Positions 8,944 through 16,318 of a stretch of DNA of 64,000 bases are shown in pieces (the first letter of the stretch is position 1; each line of letters opens with the position of its first letter). Position numbers and translations under genes: made by a program. Origin of the DNA: ZC4RG25 sp041687075 (lineage in GTDB: Bacteria > Pseudomonadota > Alphaproteobacteria > Rhizobiales > Hyphomicrobiaceae); NCBI GenBank assembly GCA_041687075.1, contig JAWLCO010000002.1, positions 16,778-80,777 on the forward strand, given 5' to 3'. The notes under the pieces are model-generated. The model was not told the DNA's origin. It did no database searches and saw nothing but the letters and a program-made list of their open reading frames with translations.

Positions 8944-9666
8944 TCAGATATCCAGATTGCCTGACTTGGCCTGTGAGTAACGATTGCCGATGGCTTTCCA
9001 GTTCACGACGTTCCACCAGTTCTTCAGATACTCCCCCCGGCGATTCTGATACTTCAGGTAATAGGCGTGCTCCCAGACGTCGTTGCCGAACAGCACGCGG
9101 CCGCCATCCATAAGCGGCGTGTCCTGGTTGGGCCGGGTCGTGATCTCGAGCCCGCCGTTCTTATTGACCACGACGAACACCCATCCTGACCCGAACACGT
9201 CCGAGCCGGCACTGTTGAAGTCCTGCTGCAACCGCTCCATGCCGCCGAGGTCGCGCTCGATCGCCTGCTGCAGCTCGCCCTCAGGCTGACCGCCGCCGCC
9301 AGGACCCATGACCTGCCAGAACATGCTGTGATTGGCGTGGCCACCGCCGTTATTACGCACCTTGGTACGGATGCTCTCGGGCACGTTGTTCAGATTGGCC
9401 AGGATCTCTTCCAGAGGCTGCTTTGCGAGCTCCCCGTGGCCGCTCACTGCCTCGTTGAGGTTGTTGACGTAGCTCGCATGGTGGCGGTCATGGTGAAGTT
9501 GCATCGTCTGGGCATCGATATTGGGCTCGAGGCTGTTTGCGGGGTAGTCCAGTGCGGGCAACTTGAACGGGCCTTGTGTCGCCTGTCCCCAGCTTCGGTC
9601 GGCAACCACATATGTCGAGAAGGCTGCGGCACCGGCGAGGAAGCCGCGGCGATTGAGCATGGGCAT
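8944..9666 (-). CDS. Fe/Mn superoxide dismutase with Tat signal peptide
   Basis: This 240-residue protein starts with a twin-arginine leader (MLNRRGFLAGAAAF, then a hydrophobic stretch to about residue 27), so it is probably exported folded and metallated to the periplasm. The mature part is a complete Fe/Mn SOD: HHDRHHASYVNNLN, NNGGGHANHSMFWQVM, FGSGWVFVV and DVWEHAYYLKYQNRR hold the metal ligands and active-site residues. It disproportionates superoxide to H2O2 and O2. Two ATGs occur (9666 and 9660); the first has GGAG about 8 bases upstream. It is convergent with the cyd operon, 38 bases away, and would protect against oxygen by-products there. Confidence 0.94.
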   Translation of the reverse strand: MPMLNRRGFLAGAAAFSTYVVADRSWGQATQGPFKLPALDYPANSLEPNIDAQTMQLHHDRHHASYVNNLNEAVSGHGELAKQPLEEILANLNNVPESIRTKVRNNGGGHANHSMFWQVMGPGGGGQPEGELQQAIERDLGGMERLQQDFNSAGSDVFGSGWVFVVVNKNGGLEITTRPNQDTPLMDGGRVLFGNDVWEHAYYLKYQNRRGEYLKNWWNVVNWKAIGNRYSQAKSGNLDI

Positions 9667-9806
9667 CGGTCAACTCCATGATCTACTGGTCGTCGGGGGA
9701 AGCGCTGCTTCGGCTGGACCAGACGCCGGCCGGTGCAGCGGGCGAGCGGGCACGCAGGCCCACTGCGCCAACGGTGGCCTTCGGGCAGTAACGAGGAAGC
9801 AGAAGG

Positions 9807-10547
9807 ATGGTTCGGGCGCGTCTCGATCGAGTACTGGTTGCGCGCGGTCTGGTGGCGACGCGCTCGCGGGCACGTGATCTGATCACGCGCGGGCACGTCA
9901 TGGTGGATGGCGTGACGGTCACCAAGCCTGGGCTGGAGATTGTGGAGAGCGCCGACGTTTCGCTTTCGGACGACGCTGACATGTTCGTGTCCCGTGGCGC
10001 GCTGAAGCTCGCAGCAGCGCTCGCCCATTTCGGGTATCGAGTCACCGGCACTACGGCCCTCGATATTGGCGCCTCGACCGGAGGCTTTACGCAGGTCCTG
10101 CTCGAGGCCGGTGCGCAGCGCGTCTACGCCGTCGACGTCGGCCGCGGCCAGTTGGATCGGAGCTTGCTGGAGGACGCCCGTGTCATTTCCCTGGAAGGTA
10201 CGGACGCGAGATCATTGACCCAGGCGCAGATCTCGGAACCGGTCGGCGCCATCGTTGCCGATGTGAGCTTCATCTCGCTGACCAAGGCGCTGCCTGTGCC
10301 GTTGTCGTTCGCCTCGCCTCGCGCATGGCTTATCGCGCTCGTCAAGCCGCAGTTCGAGGCGGGGCGCGAGGCGGTCGGCAAGGGCGGCATCGTGCGCGAT
10401 GCGGCGGACCGGCAGCGTGCCATGAGCCTCGTTCGCGAGTGGTTGGCCGCGCAGCCCGGATGGTCTGTCGACGGCGTGATCGAGTCACCGCTGCTCGGCG
10501 GGTCAGGCAATCAGGAATTCCTGATCGGAGCGCGCAAGAATGACTGA
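9807..10547 (+). CDS. tlyA: TlyA-family rRNA 2'-O-methyltransferase
   Basis: A 246-residue protein with an N-terminal S4 RNA-binding domain (RLDRVLVARGLVATRSRARDLI, then GHVMVDG) and a Rossmann methyltransferase domain with ALDIGASTGGFTQVLLEAGA as SAM motif I. KPQFEAGREAVGKGGIVRD is the conserved catalytic/post-motif region. TlyA enzymes methylate 16S and/or 23S rRNA riboses; the older label is haemolysin A. It overlaps the following RNA methyltransferase gene by 8 bases, so the two are cotranslated. Confidence 0.94.
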   Translation: MVRARLDRVLVARGLVATRSRARDLITRGHVMVDGVTVTKPGLEIVESADVSLSDDADMFVSRGALKLAAALAHFGYRVTGTTALDIGASTGGFTQVLLEAGAQRVYAVDVGRGQLDRSLLEDARVISLEGTDARSLTQAQISEPVGAIVADVSFISLTKALPVPLSFASPRAWLIALVKPQFEAGREAVGKGGIVRDAADRQRAMSLVREWLAAQPGWSVDGVIESPLLGGSGNQEFLIGARKND

Positions 10548-11772
10548 GGCAGTCGAGGGCAGGGTGGTCGAGGTCACGCGCCTCGGCGCCCAGGGCGACG
10601 GTGTTGCCGAAACGCCGGAGGGCCCGATCTATCTGCCGTTTGCCCTGCCTGGAGAGCGCTGGCGCATCGTCGAAGGCTCGCCACCCGAGCGGCTGACAGA
10701 ATGCGGCGACCGCGAACAGCCGCTCTGCCGGCATTTCGGCCAGTGCGGCGGGTGCGTGGCCCAGCACATGTCGCCGGGGCTTTACCGGAGCTGGAAGGAA
10801 GCCGCGCTCGTCAATGCTTTCGCCCACCGCGGCATCGAGATCACGCCCGAGCCCATGCGCAGCGTTGCTGCGCATTCGCGGCGGCGGGCGTTCTTCGGGG
10901 TCGCGCGCCGGGGCGGAGAGGTGGTGCTCGGCTTCCGCGAGGAGGGCCGCCACGCCCTGGTCGATCTCGCCGAATGTCCCGTGCTCGATCCGGCGATCAC
11001 CGATGCCTTGCCCGTGCTGCGGGAGCTGGCGGGCATGGCGCTACCGCCCGAGGCCGGCGGACGGCTCATCGTCACGCGGGTCGAAGGCGGTCTGGACGTC
11101 GCGATCGAGAACGGTCCGGCCCGTCTTGGACCCGAGGCGAGTGCCGCCCTGGCCCGCCGCGCGGCCGAAGCCGGGCTGCAGCGGCTCAGCGTCTTCGGTG
11201 AGATGGTTTATATGGACCGGGCGCCGTCGCTCGTGCTCGGCGGGGTGCGCGTGGAGGTGCCGGCCGGCGCCTTCCTCCAGGCGGTGCCCGAGGCGGAGGC
11301 GGCTATGATCGACCTCGTCACGCAGGCTGTCCGCAAGGCCAAGTCCGTGGCTGATCTGTTCTCGGGACTCGGGACATTCACGTTTCCGCTGGCGCGTAAG
11401 GCACGCGTGCTGGCTGTCGATTCCGAACGCCGGTCCATCGAAGCGCTGCAGAAGGCGGCACGCGGGGCACGCGGACTGAAGCCGATCACCACTCGCGTCC
11501 GCGACCTGATGCGCGAGCCGCTGTCTCGCGGCGAGCTCGAAGCCTTCGACGCGGCGGTGATCGATCCCCCGCGTGCAGGCGCCAAGGCGCAAGCGGAGAT
11601 GCTGGCGAGGTCCCGCGTGCCGATTGTCGTGATGGTCTCCTGCAATCCGGCTACGGCGGCGCGGGATGCGCGCATTCTGATCGATGGCGGCTATCGGCTG
11701 GAGTCCGTGACGCCGATCGACCAGTTCCTCTACTCCGCGCACCTGGAGCTCGTGGCCGTCTTCCGCCGCTGA
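10540..11772 (+). CDS. Class I SAM-dependent RNA methyltransferase (RlmD/TrmA family)
   Basis: A 410-residue uracil-C5 methyltransferase relative. An N-terminal TRAM-like domain (VVEVTRLGAQGDGVAETPEG) precedes a cysteine cluster (C..HFGQCGGCVAQH) that would hold a [4Fe-4S] centre. Then come the insert domain and the Rossmann core (VADLFSGLGTFTFPLA), IDPPRAGA and the catalytic Cys in VMVSCNPATAARD. Related proteins modify U747/U1939 of 23S rRNA or U54 of tRNA; the exact target cannot be read here. It is translationally coupled to tlyA. Confidence 0.93.
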   Translation: MTEAVEGRVVEVTRLGAQGDGVAETPEGPIYLPFALPGERWRIVEGSPPERLTECGDREQPLCRHFGQCGGCVAQHMSPGLYRSWKEAALVNAFAHRGIEITPEPMRSVAAHSRRRAFFGVARRGGEVVLGFREEGRHALVDLAECPVLDPAITDALPVLRELAGMALPPEAGGRLIVTRVEGGLDVAIENGPARLGPEASAALARRAAEAGLQRLSVFGEMVYMDRAPSLVLGGVRVEVPAGAFLQAVPEAEAAMIDLVTQAVRKAKSVADLFSGLGTFTFPLARKARVLAVDSERRSIEALQKAARGARGLKPITTRVRDLMREPLSRGELEAFDAAVIDPPRAGAKAQAEMLARSRVPIVVMVSCNPATAARDARILIDGGYRLESVTPIDQFLYSAHLELVAVFRR

Positions 11773-12483
11773 CTATCGTGCGTGGGCCAGCAGCCGGTCG
11801 ACCCATTCCGGCACGATCCGGGTCGCCGGCCCGTGGATCGCCTCCGCAAACAGACTGGCGCCTTCCGACGGCTCCAGATTAAGCTCGACCGTGTGCGCAC
11901 CGACGGCGCGGGCCTGGCGCACGAATCCGGCGGCGGGATAAACGGTGCCGCTGGTCCCGATGGAGGCGAACAGATCGGCCTCGACGAGCAGGTGGTAGAT
12001 CTCTTCCATGCGGTAAGGCATCTCGCCGAACCAGACCACGTCGGGACGCAGGCCGCCGGGCTTTCCGCAAGCCGGGCATGGCAACTCGACCGACAGATCC
12101 TCGTGCCAGGGATGGCGCGCTTCGCAACGCGCGCAGAGCGCCTTCAGCAGCTCGCCGTGCATGTGGATGAGATGCCGGGAGCCTGCGGCCTCGTGCAGGG
12201 CATCGATGTTCTGTGTAACGATCGTCACCGCGCCGGGGTATTCCTGCTCCAGCCGGGCCAGCGCCAGATGGGCCGCATTCGGCGTCACCTCTCGCAGGCC
12301 GCGGCGGCGCTGGTTGTAGAAGTCGTGGACAAGCACGGGATCGCGGGCGAAAGCTTCGGGCGTGGCTACATCGGTCACGTCGTACTTGCTCCAGATGCCG
12401 TCCTTGTCCCGAAAGGTCGCGAGCCCTGATTCGGCGGACAGGCCGGCGCCCGTGAGGATGACGATGCGCTCATATGCAGCCAT
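11773..12483 (-). CDS. cobB: NAD-dependent protein deacylase (sirtuin, CobB)
   Basis: A 236-residue sirtuin that uses NAD+ to remove acyl groups from lysines. GAGLSAESGLATFRDKDGIW and TQNIDALHEAAGS bind NAD, HMHGEL holds the catalytic His, and CARC and CPAC form the structural zinc site. FYNQRR carries the Tyr and Arg that in SIRT5 and E. coli CobB recognise succinyl-lysine, so desuccinylation is plausible as well as deacetylation. The start at 12483 follows a strong GGAGGGAGGAGG; an upstream start at 12519 would add 12 residues without a comparable site. It is convergent with the RNA methyltransferase gene, with no gap. Confidence 0.95.
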   Translation of the reverse strand: MAAYERIVILTGAGLSAESGLATFRDKDGIWSKYDVTDVATPEAFARDPVLVHDFYNQRRRGLREVTPNAAHLALARLEQEYPGAVTIVTQNIDALHEAAGSRHLIHMHGELLKALCARCEARHPWHEDLSVELPCPACGKPGGLRPDVVWFGEMPYRMEEIYHLLVEADLFASIGTSGTVYPAAGFVRQARAVGAHTVELNLEPSEGASLFAEAIHGPATRIVPEWVDRLLAHAR

Positions 12484-12629
12484 GCGAGCCTCCTCCCTCC
12501 AACGAATGAAGGCCACCACGTAGTGAAGTTCGGCGCCGTTGGCAAACGAGCGAGGGCAGCAGGCAGATCGATCGCAGACACGGACAGGTGCTACAACATC
12601 AGGTTCGATGGACGACAGCGGAGGCGCAT

Positions 12630-13673
12630 ATGACCGATACGCTTGGCATGGCGGCCCGGCTCGCCGGCAACTCGATCCGCTTCGGCTGGTACTACGGCAT
12701 CAACTGGCTGCTCGACCGCCAGGCACAACGGCTCCACGCGCGTCCAAGCTACCGGCCTGAGCGCCCGGTGCCGACGCGGCAGCAACTTCTGGCCGATCTC
12801 GGCCGGCTGTTCATCGAGGACGCCGCGCGTGTCCGGGACGGCATCTATCCGGCTGACGAGGACATGCCGGGCACGCTCACCGACTACCTCGCCCGGCTCC
12901 GCGCCCTGATGGCCGATCTTCCGGCTGCCCTGGAACGCCGGGCGAGCAGAGATGCCGAAAGCGCGCGCATGCAGCCGTATTCGGAAGGCCTGCCGGAGTA
13001 CTACACGCAGGACTTCCATTTTCAGGCCGGTGGCTATCTCAGCGATGACTCCGCGCGGCTCTACGATCTTCAGGTGGAGACGCTCTTTTACGGCAGTGCC
13101 GCAGCGATGCGCCGGGCGGGTCTGGCGCCGATCGCCCGCTTTCTGAAGGGGCGCGATCAACGGAAGCTGGCCCTCCTCGATGTAGCCTGCGGGACGGGGC
13201 GCTTTCTGCGCCAGGTGCGGCTGGCCTTCCCGGCTTTGAAGCTGACGGGGCTCGATCTGTCCCGGCCTTACCTGCAAGAGGCCGAGCGCCACATGCAGGG
13301 GCTGCGTTCCGCCAAGCTGATCGCAGCCAATGCCGAGGCAATCCCGCTTGCCAGTGCCAGTCAGGATATCGTCACCTGCATCTTTCTGTTCCACGAGCTG
13401 CCGCCCGAAGTGCGTCGCCGGGTAACCGCGGAAATCGCCCGCGTTCTGAAGCCCGGCGGGCTCTTCGTGTTCATCGACAGCCTGCAAATGGGGGACAAGC
13501 CGGGGTGGGACGGGCTGCTCGAAGCCTTCCCGGTCCGCTTCCATGAGCCCTATTTCCGGCACTACGCCAGCGATGACCTCGAGGGCATGTTCAACGCGGC
13601 AAAGCTGCAGGCCGAAAATACCTCGCTCGCGTTCCTGTCCAAGGTGATGGCGCGACGGAAGATGCCGGCCTGA
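12630..13673 (+). CDS. Class I SAM-dependent methyltransferase
   Basis: A 347-residue protein. An N-terminal helical region of ~165 residues with no recognised domain is followed by a methyltransferase core: LLDVACGTGRFLRQV (motif I), LTGLDLSRPYL, AEAIPLASASQDIVTCIFLFHELP and LKPGGLFVFIDSLQMGD. The N-terminal residues FGWYYGINWLLDRQ could associate with membrane. The ATG at 12630 has GGAGG 5 bases upstream. The substrate is unknown; the fold is like UbiE-type small-molecule methyltransferases. It is divergent from cobB across a ~145-base intergenic region. Confidence 0.85.
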   Translation: MTDTLGMAARLAGNSIRFGWYYGINWLLDRQAQRLHARPSYRPERPVPTRQQLLADLGRLFIEDAARVRDGIYPADEDMPGTLTDYLARLRALMADLPAALERRASRDAESARMQPYSEGLPEYYTQDFHFQAGGYLSDDSARLYDLQVETLFYGSAAAMRRAGLAPIARFLKGRDQRKLALLDVACGTGRFLRQVRLAFPALKLTGLDLSRPYLQEAERHMQGLRSAKLIAANAEAIPLASASQDIVTCIFLFHELPPEVRRRVTAEIARVLKPGGLFVFIDSLQMGDKPGWDGLLEAFPVRFHEPYFRHYASDDLEGMFNAAKLQAENTSLAFLSKVMARRKMPA

Positions 13674-13800
13674 GCTGCGGATCGGACATCAGTCCTGAAG
13701 CGCCTTCCGATTTGCGTCTTACCTCACGCAGTCTATGAGGGTGCGGCTTGCAGCGATGTCTTCATCAGGTCGAAATTCAAATATCAGCTGCTGGCGCAGG

Positions 13801-16119
13801 TCAGCCCGTCCGCAAACTGTCCACCATCGCGATGGCGCTCATGTTGAGCAGGCCACGGACGGTGATCGAGGGCGTCACGATGTGCACGGCCTTGTCAGCG
13901 CCAAGCAACATGGGCCCCAGGACCACCGCGCTCGAGACGACCTTCAGCAGGTTGAACGCGATGTTCGCCGCGTCGAGGCACGGCATGACCAGCAGGTTCG
14001 CTGCGCCGTCGAGATTGGAGTTGGGGAAGATTTCCTCGCGGATGAAGGGCGAGAGTGCCGCATCGGCGTGCATCTCGCCTTCCACCTCGAGATCCGGCGC
14101 GCGTTCGTTCAGGATTGCGAGCACGTCCCGCATTTTCAATGCCGAGGGAGTATCCTCCGATCCGAAGTTGGAGTGCGAGAGCAGGGCCACCTTCGGCTTG
14201 ATGCCGAATCGGCGCACTTCCTCGGCGGCCAGTAGCGTGATCTCGGCGAGGTGCTCTGGGTCCGGGTCATAATTCACGTACGTATCGGCCATGAAGAGCG
14301 GACCGCTCGGCAGGATGATGCCGGACAGCGCCGCGAGGCCGCGTACGTCCTTCCGCTTTCCGATGACCTGGAAGACGTGGCGGAGCTGCGTCTTGTAGCG
14401 GCCAACCGCGCCGCAGATCATCGCATCGGCATCGCCGCGCCTGAGCAACAAGCCGGCAATCACCGTCGAGCCGGCACGCACGACCCGCCGGGCGTGGCTG
14501 GGGGAAATGCCGCGCCGCTCGACCAGCCGGTGGTACTCGTCCGTCATCTCCTCGACGCGCGGATCGGTCTCCTGGTCGAAAATGTCGAAGTCGACCTCCG
14601 GGCGCATTCTGAGGCCCAGGTGGGGGAGCATGCGAAGGATGTTCTCCCGGCGCCCGACCAGAATGGGGCGTGCAATGCCCTCGGCGATCACCTGATGCGC
14701 CGTCTGCAGCACGTAAGGGTGCTCTCCCTCCGCATACACGATGCGCCGCGGCGTCCGGCTGTGCTCCACCTTCGCCGCTTCGAAGATGGGCCGCATGACG
14801 AAGCCCGAGCGGTAGATGAAGCTCGACAGCTTATCCTTGTACGCTCCGAAATCCTCGATGGGGCGCGTGGCTACTCCGGTGTCCATGGCCGCCTTCGCCA
14901 CGGCCGGCGCGATCTCGGTGATGAGGCGCGGATCGAACGGCTTCGGTAGAATGTAGTCGGGCCCGAAGATGAACGTCTCGGCGCTGTAGGCGGAAAGCAC
15001 GATATCGGACGCCTCGGCCTCGACGATCCTGGCGAGCGCCAGAACCGCAGCCTTCTTCATCTCCTCGTTGATGGTGGTGGCGCCGACGTCGAGGGCACCA
15101 CGGAAGATGAAGGGGAAGCAGAGAACGTTGTTGATCTGGTTCGGGTAGTCGGTCCGCCCCGAGGCGATGATGGCATCAGACCGCACCGCCTTCACATCTT
15201 CCGGCATGATCTCGGGCACCGGGTTTGCGAGCGCGAATATCAGCGGGCGCGGCGCCATCTGCGCCACCATGTCCTGAGTGACGATCCGGCCTGCGGAAAG
15301 CCCCAGGAATATGTCGGCACCGGGCAGCAGCTCGGCCAGAGCACGCGCCTTTGTCTCCTGCGCGAAAGGCTCCTTGTACGCATCCATCAGCTCCGTGCGG
15401 CCTTTATAGATGCAGCCCTTGATATCGGAGACGAAGATGTTCTCGCGCCTGAGGCCCAGCGAAATGAGGAGGTTCAGGCACGCGAGTGCCGCCGCTCCGG
15501 CGCCGGAGCAGACGAGCTTCACCTCGCTGATATCCTTTCCGACGACCTTGAGGCCGTTCAGGATGCCTGCCGCCACCACGATCGCGGTGCCGTGCTGATC
15601 ATCGTGAAAGACAGGAATACGCATGCGCTCCTGGAGGCGGCGCTCGATCTCGAAGCACTCGGGCGACTTGATGTCCTCGAGGTTGATGCCGCCGAACGTC
15701 GGCTCGAGCCGCGCAACGGCTTCCACGAAGGCGTCGACATCCGTCTCGTTGACCTCGATATCGTAGACGTCGATGCCGGCGAACTTCTTGAACAGGACGG
15801 CCTTGCCCTCCATCACCGGCTTGGAGGCCAGCGGGCCGATGTTGCCGAGTCCGAGCACGGCCGTGCCGTTCGTGATGACGCCGACCAGATTGCCGCGTGC
15901 CGTGAGCCGCGAAACCATGGATGGATCTTCGGCGATTGCATTGCAGGCGTGAGCAACGCCGGGTGAGTAGGCGAGCGCCAGGTCACGCTGGTTGGCCACC
16001 GGCTTGGTCGCCTGGATCGTGATTTTTCCGGGCGGGTCAGCCTCGTGATAGTCGAGCGCGCTCTTCCTGAGGTTGGACTCGAGGCGGTTCTGCTCAAATC
16101 GGGATTGGTCTTGGTGCAT
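13801..16119 (-). CDS. maeB: NADP-dependent malic enzyme fused to phosphotransacetylase-like domain
   Basis: A 772-residue MaeB-type protein that oxidatively decarboxylates malate to pyruvate. The malic-enzyme half covers about residues 1-420 (LALAYSPGVAHACNAI, DIYDIEVNETDVDAFVEAVA, FHDDQHGTAIVVAAG, VCSGAGAAALACL). The C-terminal ~330 residues resemble phosphate acetyltransferase (AEGEHPYVLQTAHQVIAEG, LLSHSNFGSEDTPSA); in MaeB proteins this domain is generally regulatory rather than catalytic. The start ATG at 16119 gives the normal family N-terminus; a longer in-frame start at 16248 adds unconserved residues. It is divergently placed from the mrp operon. Confidence 0.96.
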   Translation of the reverse strand: MHQDQSRFEQNRLESNLRKSALDYHEADPPGKITIQATKPVANQRDLALAYSPGVAHACNAIAEDPSMVSRLTARGNLVGVITNGTAVLGLGNIGPLASKPVMEGKAVLFKKFAGIDVYDIEVNETDVDAFVEAVARLEPTFGGINLEDIKSPECFEIERRLQERMRIPVFHDDQHGTAIVVAAGILNGLKVVGKDISEVKLVCSGAGAAALACLNLLISLGLRRENIFVSDIKGCIYKGRTELMDAYKEPFAQETKARALAELLPGADIFLGLSAGRIVTQDMVAQMAPRPLIFALANPVPEIMPEDVKAVRSDAIIASGRTDYPNQINNVLCFPFIFRGALDVGATTINEEMKKAAVLALARIVEAEASDIVLSAYSAETFIFGPDYILPKPFDPRLITEIAPAVAKAAMDTGVATRPIEDFGAYKDKLSSFIYRSGFVMRPIFEAAKVEHSRTPRRIVYAEGEHPYVLQTAHQVIAEGIARPILVGRRENILRMLPHLGLRMRPEVDFDIFDQETDPRVEEMTDEYHRLVERRGISPSHARRVVRAGSTVIAGLLLRRGDADAMICGAVGRYKTQLRHVFQVIGKRKDVRGLAALSGIILPSGPLFMADTYVNYDPDPEHLAEITLLAAEEVRRFGIKPKVALLSHSNFGSEDTPSALKMRDVLAILNERAPDLEVEGEMHADAALSPFIREEIFPNSNLDGAANLLVMPCLDAANIAFNLLKVVSSAVVLGPMLLGADKAVHIVTPSITVRGLLNMSAIAMVDSLRTG

Positions 16120-16318
16120 GGTTCCACACTGCGGGCATCGAGCCGCCTTGGTGTCAGTTTCGACTGATCGCTGGCGGTTTACCAGAAATGTCTGACATGC
16201 CGGCGACCCGATTGCAAAGCTGCAGTCATCGGGAGGTGCTCTCGTCACCAGTTCGCGGCGCCTGCTTGCGCAAACCTGAACCGGCTCGAATCGCCAGCGT
16301 CCTTGTTATAGGGAAGCA

